Source: Spirochaetaceae bacterium
GTDB taxonomy: Bacteria > Spirochaetota > Spirochaetia > Treponematales > Breznakiellaceae
Direction: 5' to 3'
Assembly (NCBI GenBank): GCA_031278935.1
Contig: JAITJK010000163.1
Span: 1-6,268, forward strand
Length of the DNA: 6,268 nt
The position numbers and the translations under genes were made by a program. Shown here one piece after another: positions 1 through 5,578 of the stretch (position 1 is the stretch's first letter; each line of letters begins with the position of its first letter). The notes below the pieces were generated by a model. That model was not told the DNA's origin, ran no database searches, and saw only the letters and a program-made list of their open reading frames with translations.

Positions 1-2019
1 CATATCCGCCTCGACTTGTATGGAAAGCTGTATCACCCCCACGCGATCCTTCCCCTGGTATTCCCGCACTTCCGGCACTTCTACACCGTGATACACCGCG
101 TTCCGCACCAACTGTAGCAGCACTTCCTTCACCTGCCTGCGGGGGATCTCGTCCAGGGCGTCGGGATTCAACTGCCGCACCACCATCTGTACTTCTTTTC
201 CCAAGTCATCCGCGACCCGGTGCACTACCCGGTTCAGGGATTCAATCAACACCTGGTCATACTGCTTCCTGCCGCTACTCACCTTGAAGGCCCGAATCTT
301 GTCGATGGTGGCTTTGAACTTATCCCGTTCCCCCATCATTCCGGTCATATCACTTTCTAAACCCAGGACATCCTGCAGGGAGAGGGTATCCGGTTCATCC
401 CGTAAATCCCGAATTTTCGATTCGATTGTATGCACCTTCTCGCTGAAATTGCTCAATCCCACAATGAGGGAGTTGGACTTTATGGCGTGAACCGATTGAT
501 ACAGTTCTACTATGGTCTCCGCTGGGGGGCCTGGGTCTTTCAATAGCTTTCGGATCCGGGAAAACTCATATTCCAAGTCTTCCAAAAAGTCGCTGAATAC
601 CCGAGGGTCCACCTGAATAATCTCGAAAAGGGAGCGCATTTCCTCCTGCATTTTCTGCTCTTCCTCAGCCAGTTTGCGCTGTAACGCCGCTTCCACGGTT
701 ATATCCTGTAGGGTACCTAGGATGAGGGTCTTACGCTTCCCCTGGTTTACTGCAGTAAAGCCACAACTTAAGGTCTTTTCTACGTCGTCCTTGCCGCGAT
801 ACTGAAAAATCTGCAAGGGGTTAATGTCGTCCAACATGGTCTGATCAAAAGAACGGTTAATCACCATGGCAAAGTAGTCTTTCACGGACTCAAGTTCCTT
901 TTCCTTGAGGCAGCCTCCGGCAAGATCGACGAAATTTTTCCCTTTCAGATTTTCACAGGCGAGCATAGTTTCCAAAGACCGGGAATATTGGCCCTGGATG
1001 CTGTACGTTTTGTCCATGAGGAAAAACCCCACCTTTAGGTTGTCCTTCATGGCGTTGATTTCATCCCGCTCCCGTTGCAGTATCCGAGTAAGGCTGATGG
1101 ACAGGGTTACCGCGAGCACAATGAGCAGGAGATTGACGGGAACCATATTGAAAAGGAGGCTAGTGGCTTCGGCGAACATAACCTGCTTAGGGATGGTGGA
1201 GACCAGAATCCAGTTTACTTCCGGTATAGACACGGAATAGATAAAGCGCTTGGTATCCAGGGCGGAAAAGGTACGCTCCCCTAAGACGGCGTCCTGGTAG
1301 GGTTCCAGGGTCAATTCCGTAAAGAAGTTCTTTTGTAAGACCGCGTCGGCTTCAGAATGGGTAATAAACCGGCCTTCCTGATTGAGGAAGAAGACCTCTT
1401 GTCCGGGGACAAAGGCGCTTTCCTTCAGTAATTCATCCAAGAAATTGATGGAGACATCCCCGGCAACCACCCCCAGGTCCTGGCCATCATCATCAAAGAC
1501 GTTGAAGGACACCGAAGTGACAAGCTTTTGGGTTACCACATCCACATAAGGATCCGCATAGCCGGGCTTTCCGGGGTTTTTCTTGGCGGAGACAAACCAA
1601 TTTCGCTTTGTATTGTCCCAACCCTGTGGGGGAACAAACCCGTTATCAAAAACTATATAGCCTCCCGGTGCGTCCCAGACCAGATTATTGGAGCAATACA
1701 AAAGCACTACATCCGTTTGGGTAGCGAGAAACCGCTGAAAGAACTGCTGAACCGCCTCTTGATCCACCTGGGGTTGGGCCATCAAGGGGGCTACCCCAAT
1801 AGCCGTATGCTGGACCAGATCGGTCCAGCTCCGAAATTGAGCGATAACCCGATCGCGCAAATAGTTCAGGTGTTCCCGGGTGTTGTTTTCTAGTTGTTTA
1901 TAGGATAGGGATCGAAAAGTTATAAAGAACACTACGGAGACTAACACCGCAATACTCACAATGACCGCTAAAGAAATCAGCGTAAATAACGCAGGGAATG
2001 AATACTTATTTTTCTGCAT
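1..2019 (-). CDS. Membrane sensor kinase: dCache, PAS-like, Hpt and CheA-like ATPase domains (3' end outside window)
   Basis: Partial: 673 codons are open from ATG at 2019 to the window edge. The start has a strong Shine-Dalgarno (AAGGAGGAG, 2022-2030). Residues about 10-33 form a membrane segment. Residues about 40-280 look like a periplasmic dCache sensor, with the typical run of a tryptophan (W141), YVD (158-160) and a DDDG...GVVAGD stretch (176-188). A second membrane segment lies at about 288-310. Residues about 325-440 resemble a PAS domain, followed by a charged helix (about 445-465). Residues about 465-560 form an Hpt domain with probable phospho-acceptor H511 in the H-A-I-K-S motif. 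From about 575 the protein resembles the CheA dimerisation/ATPase region, including the N-box LVRNAVYHG (N640, H644, G645). The G boxes and any C-terminal CheW-like or receiver domain lie outside the window. It is third in an operon after cheY and cheX, which suggests it feeds phosphate to CheY-like receivers. Domain borders are judged by eye. Confidence 0.88.
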   Translation of the reverse strand, partial: MQKNKYSFPALFTLISLAVIVSIAVLVSVVFFITFRSLSYKQLENNTREHLNYLRDRVIAQFRSWTDLVQHTAIGVAPLMAQPQVDQEAVQQFFQRFLATQTDVVLLYCSNNLVWDAPGGYIVFDNGFVPPQGWDNTKRNWFVSAKKNPGKPGYADPYVDVVTQKLVTSVSFNVFDDDGQDLGVVAGDVSINFLDELLKESAFVPGQEVFFLNQEGRFITHSEADAVLQKNFFTELTLEPYQDAVLGERTFSALDTKRFIYSVSIPEVNWILVSTIPKQVMFAEATSLLFNMVPVNLLLIVLAVTLSISLTRILQRERDEINAMKDNLKVGFFLMDKTYSIQGQYSRSLETMLACENLKGKNFVDLAGGCLKEKELESVKDYFAMVINRSFDQTMLDDINPLQIFQYRGKDDVEKTLSCGFTAVNQGKRKTLILGTLQDITVEAALQRKLAEEEQKMQEEMRSLFEIIQVDPRVFSDFLEDLEYEFSRIRKLLKDPGPPAETIVELYQSVHAIKSNSLIVGLSNFSEKVHTIESKIRDLRDEPDTLSLQDVLGLESDMTGMMGERDKFKATIDKIRAFKVSSGRKQYDQVLIESLNRVVHRVADDLGKEVQMVVRQLNPDALDEIPRRQVKEVLLQLVRNAVYHGVEVPEVREYQGKDRVGVIQLSIQVEADM

Positions 2020-2030
2020 AACTCCTCCTT

Positions 2031-2053
2031 GACATAGGGTTTAACCCTATGTC
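2031..2053 (-). promoter_or_regulatory. Perfect 11-bp inverted repeat directly upstream of the kinase ribosome binding site
   Basis: The arms GACATAGGGTT and AACCCTATGTC are exact reverse complements around a single central base; as RNA this would fold as about a 9-bp stem with a 5-nt loop. The kinase Shine-Dalgarno begins at the very next base (2030). There is no T-run, so it is not a standard terminator. It may tune translation or mRNA stability within the cheX-kinase transcript, or be a protein-binding dyad. The structure is seen directly; the role is inferred. Confidence 0.6.
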
Positions 2054-2087
2054 TCCAATCCCCTGTACCCAAGAATAGCCCCCGGTC

Positions 2088-2570
2088 CTACTGCGTGTCT
2101 ACCTGCTTTTGAATCGCTATGGACAATACAAAGGATTCACGACCCAATATGGTAAAGGGTATACATAACAGCTGGCTACGGCGGGTAGGCCATTTTACCA
2201 AATGTTCCATCCCCAAAATGATAACCGGTATGGATAAAATCATGTTGAAGGAGTCCTCCAGGCGCTGTTTGACTCTTCCTGCGATGATATTCAAGATTTC
2301 CCCTAGAGTATCCATCACGTCCTCGTCCAGGATAGGATGGGACGACCGGGTGATCATGTCCGTAAGCTGCAAGGCCACGGTCTGTTTCATGGAAATGGCG
2401 ATGACCCCTTGAACTTGCCTGCCGCTTAAACTCATCAATGAAGAAATACCCCAGGTCTGGGGCACTTTTTTATCCGAGACATAGGGGGACATCACGGTAA
2501 TATCCACTCCGATAAAATCCCTAAATACACGAGTACATTCCTCAACACAAGGTTGTATATACTGTTGCAT
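2088..2570 (-). CDS. cheX: CheX-like CheY-phosphate phosphatase
   Basis: 160 residues, close to the usual CheX length. The family (CheX/CheC/FliY) speeds dephosphorylation of CheY-P in the cytoplasm. The catalytic signature is the helix containing E91-x-x-N94 followed by G98 (sequence LGEILNIIAGRVK at 89-101). In characterised CheX the Glu and Asn of this motif act on the receiver's active site. A single such motif fits CheX, whereas CheC usually has two. The segment around 45-60 (SLSGRQVQGVIAIS) fits the family's 'sG...G.v.ls' strand. The ATG at 2570 is preceded by AGGAAGGA at normal spacing. It lies 91 bp after cheY and 68 bp before the kinase gene, all on one strand, so it probably works on the neighbouring CheY and is co-transcribed. 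Sequence-based; not a proof of phosphatase activity. Confidence 0.85.
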   Translation of the reverse strand: MQQYIQPCVEECTRVFRDFIGVDITVMSPYVSDKKVPQTWGISSLMSLSGRQVQGVIAISMKQTVALQLTDMITRSSHPILDEDVMDTLGEILNIIAGRVKQRLEDSFNMILSIPVIILGMEHLVKWPTRRSQLLCIPFTILGRESFVLSIAIQKQVDTQ

Positions 2571-2661
2571 AGTTTCCTTCCTTATTTTATACCCACTTCC
2601 TCATTAGGTCCGGCTCCCTGTGAAGCTCCTCAAGCGCGTATTTCGATGCCAAGACCTTCTT

Positions 2662-3030
2662 TTAGGGGGAAATGATTTTAAAAACCTTTTCTTTGAGATG
2701 CTTTTCCGTCAAGGGTTTCACGAGATAATCCGTTGCTCCGGCTTTCAGAGCTTCGATGACGCTATATCTCGCCCCTTCACTGGTTATCATGATGATGGGT
2801 AGCGTTTTGAACTTATCGATGGCCCGGACCTTTTTAAGAAACTCGATACCTGACATTTCTGGCATATTCCAATCCAGGAGTACGAGATTGACCGGCTGGC
2901 TTTGCAGGCGGAGCAACGCCTCCTTCCCGTTATTGGCTTCCAGATATTGGGCTGGAATCTTCAAGAGGCTGAAGCAATTTTTGACGACATTTCGCATAAT
3001 CCGAGAATCATCCACAATTAGAATGGTCAT
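2662..3030 (-). CDS. cheY: CheY-like single-domain response regulator
   Basis: 122 residues forming one receiver domain with no output domain. All key positions are present: acidic pair D7-D8, phospho-acceptor D53 (in LVLLDWNMP), switch T83 with S84, aromatic switch Y102 and K105 in the K-P motif. It would accept phosphate from a CheA-type kinase and signal through protein contacts, for example to the flagellar switch or another partner. The chosen ATG at 3030 gives a protein beginning MTILIVDDS, the normal receiver N-terminus, with an AAAGGGTGG Shine-Dalgarno just upstream. A TTG at 3048 would add six residues, but these include the ribosome binding site, so it is unlikely. It is the first gene of the cheY-cheX-kinase operon and has a convincing promoter. 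Several CheY paralogues usually exist in spirochaetes, so this need not be the main motility regulator. Confidence 0.93.
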   Translation of the reverse strand: MTILIVDDSRIMRNVVKNCFSLLKIPAQYLEANNGKEALLRLQSQPVNLVLLDWNMPEMSGIEFLKKVRAIDKFKTLPIIMITSEGARYSVIEALKAGATDYLVKPLTEKHLKEKVFKIISP

Positions 3031-3058
3031 AACGGTCCACCCTTTCAAAATTAAATTA

Positions 3059-3074
3059 CTGTTAATTATAACAG
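3059..3074. promoter_or_regulatory. Palindrome covering the -10 box of the cheY promoter
   Basis: CTGTTA and TAACAG are exact reverse complements separated by 4 bp, and they bracket the TATAAT box. This is where a repressor operator would sit. The base pattern is seen directly; a bound protein is only inferred, and A/T-rich palindromes can arise by chance. Confidence 0.35.
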
Positions 3075-3093
3075 AGCCTCTTTGAAATGTACA
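3065..3093 (-). promoter_or_regulatory. Promoter of the cheY-cheX-kinase operon
   Basis: On the minus strand a perfect TATAAT (3065-3070) is preceded by TG at the extended -10 position (TGTTATAAT). A -35-like TGTACA (3088-3093, four of six consensus bases) lies 17 bp upstream. Transcription would begin near 3058, leaving a leader of about 28 nt before the cheY ATG. The -35 box sits at the edge of the repeat-rich gap. Confidence 0.7.
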
Positions 3094-3096
3094 GCT

Positions 3097-3143
3097 CCAC
3101 CGCCTACTGTGGAGGCAAATTCCCTCCCCGGCTGCGTGGCCGG
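3097..3143 (-). repeat. Degenerate, inverted partial copy of the downstream tandem repeat
   Basis: Three words of the tandem unit at 3248-3322 recur here in opposite orientation and in the same order: GGCTGCGTGG (3130-3139, complement of 3279-3288), TGGAGGC (3110-3116) and CCACCGCC (3097-3104, complement of 3305-3312). The spacing differs, so this is a diverged copy rather than a precise one. The segment also holds small hairpins (CTCCAC/GTGGAG at 3095-3114 and CCGGC/GCCGG at 3128-3143). Assignment is by eye. Confidence 0.4.
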
Positions 3144-3161
3144 AAGCTGGGCCTTACGGCG

Positions 3162-3242
3162 CTTGTCATTGCAGGGAGCGAAGCGACGCAGCAATCCAGA
3201 CCGGCAAGCCCTTCACCGGATTGCTGCATTGGCAATGACAAG
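3162..3242. repeat. 81-bp palindromic dispersed-repeat element (GTCATTGC type)
   Basis: The outer arms CTTGTCATTGC (3162-3172) and GCAATGACAAG (3232-3242) are exact inverted repeats. Inner arms GCAGCAATCC (3188-3197) and GGATTGCTGC (3218-3227) are also exact, around a 20-nt loop. The left arm contains GGGAGCGAAGCGAC (3174-3187), while the right arm has only four bases in the matching place, which looks like an internal deletion in a once longer palindrome. Elements reading GTCATTGC-GAGCGAAGCG-AAGCAATCC are, to my knowledge, widespread small non-coding repeats in many bacterial genomes. No coding capacity; how it spreads is unknown to me. Confidence 0.75.
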
Positions 3243-3247
3243 TACCC

Positions 3248-3322
3248 CACCAGCAGGGTTTACGTCCCTTAACCCTAACCACGCAGCCTCCACTACGCCT
3301 CCAGGGCGGTGGTTAGGGGACG
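3248..3322. repeat. Tandem repeat unit 1 of 2
   Basis: Begins CACCAGCAGGGTTTACGTCCC and ends GGTGGTTAGGGGACG. It matches the unit at 3325-3400 with five substitutions and one inserted base; the repeat period is 77 bp. It contains its own inverted repeat, CCCTAACCAC (3273-3282) with GTGGTTAGGG (3309-3318). No spacer separates the copies apart from two bases, so this is not a CRISPR arrangement. Confidence 0.85.
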
Positions 3323-3348
3323 CTCACCAGCAGGGTTTACGTCCCCTA
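3314..3348. other. Strong hairpin across the junction of the two tandem units
   Basis: TAGGGGACG (3314-3322) and CGTCCCCTA (3340-3348) are perfect inverted repeats around a 17-nt loop. Together with the hairpins inside each unit, this makes the region downstream of nifU highly structured on either strand. No T-run follows, so it could shield or process the nifU mRNA end rather than act as a normal intrinsic terminator. Confidence 0.5.
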
Positions 3349-3400
3349 CCCCTAACTACGCAGCCCCCACTACGCCTCCAGGGCAGGTGGTTAGGGGCCG
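3325..3400. repeat. Tandem repeat unit 2 of 2, extending into the nifU 3' end
   Basis: Second copy of the unit at 3248-3322, with one extra A in the GGGCAGGTGG segment. Its terminal GGTTAGGGGCCG covers the nifU stop codon (TAA, 3391-3393) and the last two codons (Gly-Pro). Inverted pair CCCCTAAC (3349-3356) and GTTAGGGG (3390-3397) is present. Confidence 0.85.
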
Positions 3401-3984
3401 TAGAGATGGGTGAGTTGATGGAGTAGTTCCAAGGCATTTCCTTTACAAGCGCCGCAGCTGGTCCCTATCTTGGTGGCCTGCTGCAAGGCATCCCAGGTGC
3501 GAGCCCCCTGGTGAAAAGCCGCTTCCAGGTCCTTGTCGGTGATTCCCAGACAGTGACAGACTTCCGTGGCCGGTTCTTGTAAAAGCCCCACCCGGCCGGT
3601 CTGGGCAAGGTAGTCGTCGATGGCGCAGCGCAGGGCCTTGTCCCCAAGAACCGAACAGTGAATCTTGTAATCCGGAAGGCCCCCTAGCTTTTCTACCAGG
3701 TCTCCAGGCCGAATCCCATAGGCGTCTTTAATGTGCATACCCTTGATGGTCTCGGAAAGCATACTCGTGGAGGCAATAGCGCTGGCGCAGCCATAGGTTT
3801 TCCACCGCACGTCGGTAATCACATCATCCTCGATTTTAAGCAGCATCAGCATCTGATCGCCACATTTAATATTCCCCGTTTGCCCTCGGGCGTTGGCGGG
3901 AAAACTCGCTTCATCCCCTAACAGTACGTTCCGGGGACGGGTGAAATGATCCTTCACCGTATCTGAATATAACCAATCGGACAT
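3391..3984 (-). CDS. nifU: NifU-like Fe-S scaffold: IscU domain plus BFD-like [2Fe-2S] domain
   Basis: 197 residues in two domains. Residues 1-130 are an IscU-type scaffold with the three assembly cysteines C41 (in KCGD, with D43), C66 and C110 (in K107-I-H-C, with H109). Residues about 138-190 form a BFD-like [2Fe-2S] domain with C143-x-C145 and C177-x-x-C180. Classical NifU of nitrogen fixers has a third, C-terminal Nfu domain; this protein stops after the BFD domain. It would receive sulfur from the adjacent NifS-type desulfurase, build a transient cluster and hand it to apo-proteins. The ATG at 3984 has AGAGAGGA upstream. It is second in the nifS-nifU operon. The stop codon lies inside a repeat unit, so the exact C-terminus may have been reshaped by that insertion. 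A general housekeeping role is as likely as one tied to nitrogenase. Confidence 0.92.
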   Translation of the reverse strand: MSDWLYSDTVKDHFTRPRNVLLGDEASFPANARGQTGNIKCGDQMLMLLKIEDDVITDVRWKTYGCASAIASTSMLSETIKGMHIKDAYGIRPGDLVEKLGGLPDYKIHCSVLGDKALRCAIDDYLAQTGRVGLLQEPATEVCHCLGITDKDLEAAFHQGARTWDALQQATKIGTSCGACKGNALELLHQLTHLYGP

Positions 3985-4009
3985 GGTCTTTTCCTCTCTA
4001 TAACATATA

Positions 4010-4041
4010 CTGGGGAAATACGTTCCCTATGGGTACCCCAG
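4010..4041 (-). other. Interlocking hairpins in the nifS-nifU gap
   Basis: The 71-bp gap holds CTGGGG (4010-4015) pairing with CCCCAG (4036-4041). Competing pairs use the same bases: GGGAA/TTCCC (4013-4017 with 4023-4027) and the palindrome GGGTACCC (4031-4038). These could not all form together. There is no T-run. The place between desulfurase and scaffold genes suggests a role in setting their ratio, but this is inference. Confidence 0.4.
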
Positions 4042-4055
4042 AAAGTAACGCACCT

Positions 4056-5255
4056 TTATGAGGCCATCCCCCCGGCGACGGAAGAAATGGTGGACATGGC
4101 ACGTAGTCGCTCGATGATGGGCGGCAGGGTTTCAACAATATAGGCAATATCATCGGCGGTAATGCCCCAGCCTAAACTGAAGCGGATAGAACCGTGAGCC
4201 AGTTCCGGTCCCGCACCGATAGCCGTAAGCACATGGGACGGCTCAAGGCTGCCAGACGCGCAGGCCGAACCCGTGGAGGCTTCAATACCCACCAGGTCCA
4301 TGGAAAGCAGGATAGATTCTCCCTCGGCCCCGGGAAAAGACACGTTTAGCGTATTGGGAAGCACCTCTTCAGGATGGCCGTTTATGGTGATATTCGGGAT
4401 GCGAGCAAGAAGGCCGTCCCGAAACTGGGCGCGCAGGGTCGACAGTTCTCGACCGTAACGCTCAAGGGATGTTTTTGCCAGGACGGCGGCTTTTCCCAAG
4501 CCCAGGATACCGATATTGTTGTAGGTGCCCGCCCGGATACTGTCTTCCTGATGGCCGCCCCGGATCAGCGGGAAGAGTGGTACACCAGATCGAACGTATA
4601 AGGCCCCGACGCCCTTGGGTCCGTAGATTTTATGGGCCGACAAGGTGAGGTAATCCACCCCCAAGGCTTCCACGTCCACCGGTATCTTTCCCACCGCCTG
4701 CACCGCGTCGGTGTGCATAAAAGCCCCAGCGGCTTTTACCAGGGTGCTGATTTCCCGGATGTCCTGGACGGTCCCGATTTCATTGTTGGCCATCATCACC
4801 GACACCAAGAGAGTGCGCTCGTTTAGTGCTGTTTTCAAGGCGTCGAGGCGCACTTTACCGTAGGGGTCCACAGGAATAAAATGGACGGTAAAGCCCAGGG
4901 TTTGTAAAAAGGCCGCCATATTAAGGACACAGGGGTGTTCAATCGTGGTAGTGATGATTTCGTTCCTGCCCTGGACTTGAGCGCCGGTTCCTGAAGCGAG
5001 CTGCCGCATGGTTTGGAAAACCGTGTTGTTGGATTCGGATCCCCCAGAAGTAAAGATGATGGTCTTCGGAGAGGTTCCCAACAGATCCCCTACCGCCTGC
5101 CGGGCCTCTTCCACCCGGGCATGGGCTATTCTTCCTGAGCGGTGCATACTCGATGCATTGCCGTAGACCTCGAAATCCTGGATCATCGCGGCTTTGACCT
5201 CCTCGTGCAGAGGGGTAGTCGCATTATAATCGATATAAACCTGCCGTTCCGCCAT
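4056..5255 (-). CDS. nifS: NifS/IscS-type cysteine desulfurase
   Basis: 399 residues, full family length. It converts L-cysteine to alanine and moves the sulfur, as a persulfide, to the scaffold for Fe-S cluster building. It is a PLP-dependent fold-type I enzyme: the Schiff-base lysine is K209 (SAHKIYGPKG), with H107 (TIEHPCV), D183 and Q186 (HTDAVQ) and H208 in the cofactor site, and an IRFSLGW segment (357-363). The persulfide cysteine is C332 in STGSACASGS, and the short loop before EPSHVL fits the group I NifS/IscS class rather than SufS. The ATG at 5255 is preceded by AGAGGAG. It is the first gene of the pair with nifU, has its own promoter, and the adjoining scaffold gene supports a role in cluster assembly. 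NifS versus IscS cannot be settled from sequence alone; a tRNA-thiolation role (as for IscS) is also possible. Confidence 0.95.
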   Translation of the reverse strand: MAERQVYIDYNATTPLHEEVKAAMIQDFEVYGNASSMHRSGRIAHARVEEARQAVGDLLGTSPKTIIFTSGGSESNNTVFQTMRQLASGTGAQVQGRNEIITTTIEHPCVLNMAAFLQTLGFTVHFIPVDPYGKVRLDALKTALNERTLLVSVMMANNEIGTVQDIREISTLVKAAGAFMHTDAVQAVGKIPVDVEALGVDYLTLSAHKIYGPKGVGALYVRSGVPLFPLIRGGHQEDSIRAGTYNNIGILGLGKAAVLAKTSLERYGRELSTLRAQFRDGLLARIPNITINGHPEEVLPNTLNVSFPGAEGESILLSMDLVGIEASTGSACASGSLEPSHVLTAIGAGPELAHGSIRFSLGWGITADDIAYIVETLPPIIERLRAMSTISSVAGGMAS

Positions 5256-5284
5256 AAATGCTCCTCTATCTCGTCCGTATTAAG

Positions 5285-5330
5285 AGTAGACCCCTGTCTG
5301 AGGGTATACTCCTTGCCTATATAGTCTACT
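5285..5330. promoter_or_regulatory. Inverted repeat overlapping the nifS promoter
   Basis: AGTAGAC (5285-5291) and GTCTACT (5324-5330) are exact inverted repeats 32 bp apart. The second arm overlaps the -10 box of nifS and the first lies in the transcribed leader. Between them are the palindrome GTATAC (5304-5309) and a small hairpin CCCT/AGGG (5292-5304). This fits either an operator pair for a regulator (Fe-S gene pairs are often controlled by Rrf2/IscR-type proteins) or a leader RNA fold. No regulator gene is visible in the window. Confidence 0.4.
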
Positions 5331-5351
5331 AATTATGATTTTTTTAGTCAA
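5323..5351 (-). promoter_or_regulatory. Promoter of nifS-nifU
   Basis: On the minus strand TTGACT (5346-5351, five of six consensus bases) is followed after exactly 17 bp by TAGACT (5323-5328, four of six). The spacer is A/T-rich with a seven-A run. The transcript would start near 5316 and carry a leader of about 60 nt before the nifS ATG at 5255. Confidence 0.6.
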
Positions 5352-5391
5352 TTACCTCTGCCGGACCATTCATGACTTGAGGTACCTAAAA

Positions 5392-5424
5392 GGATGCCAC
5401 GTCCCTTGCGCGGCATCCCTTTTT
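5392..5424. terminator. Terminator-like hairpin in the gap between divergent genes
   Basis: GGATGCC (5392-5398) pairs perfectly with GGCATCC (5412-5418) around a 13-nt loop. On the plus strand it is followed by CTTTTT (5419-5424); on the minus strand by TTTT. It looks like an intrinsic terminator usable in both directions. Oddly, the flanking genes are divergent, so no annotated gene reads into it from either side. That points to an unannotated short transcript or to an attenuator in the leader of the gene at 5619. Confidence 0.5.
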
Positions 5425-5429
5425 ACGGA

Positions 5430-5473
5430 TGAAACATTATCGCTGCACTATCGGCGACAGCGGCGTTGTTTCA
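5430..5473. other. Nested inverted repeat followed by a T-run
   Basis: Outer arms TGAAACA (5430-5436) and TGTTTCA (5467-5473) and inner arms CGCTG (5441-5445) and CAGCG (5458-5462) are exact, with a symmetric 4-nt by 4-nt internal loop and a 12-nt apical loop. Ten bases later on the plus strand comes a seven-T run (5483-5489). The shape suits a structured RNA element. The remainder of the gap (5490-5605) is A/T-rich and I see no coding sequence in it; the promoter of the gene at 5619 is probably there, but I could not assign clear boxes. Confidence 0.4.
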
Positions 5474-5578
5474 CGCTGGACATTTTTTTAACAACATCTG
5501 TAAAAAGGACTAGTAATATTATTAAAAAGATAGTATTATGTATACCGAGCGCTATGATCCCTACGGTTATGCTGTTTG

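Noticed and set aside
905..1893. Several plus-strand frames opposite the kinase gene
   Set aside because: They are antisense to a continuous 673-codon frame with clear Cache, Hpt and ATPase features.
3031..3048. TTG start for CheY adding six residues
   Set aside because: The added codons contain the Shine-Dalgarno of the ATG at 3030, and receivers normally begin just before the first strand.
3248..3400. Short CRISPR array
   Set aside because: Only two copies, 75/76 bp each, with essentially no spacer between them.
3082..3426. Plus-strand reading frames of 61-114 residues across the repeat-rich gap
   Set aside because: They consist of the palindromic element and tandem units translated by chance, overlap the nifU 3' end antisense, and have no recognisable domain.
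5385..5575. 6S RNA, SRP RNA or tRNA in the divergent gap
   Set aside because: I found no long closing stem with central bubble, no SRP GGAAG-type motif and no T-arm signature.
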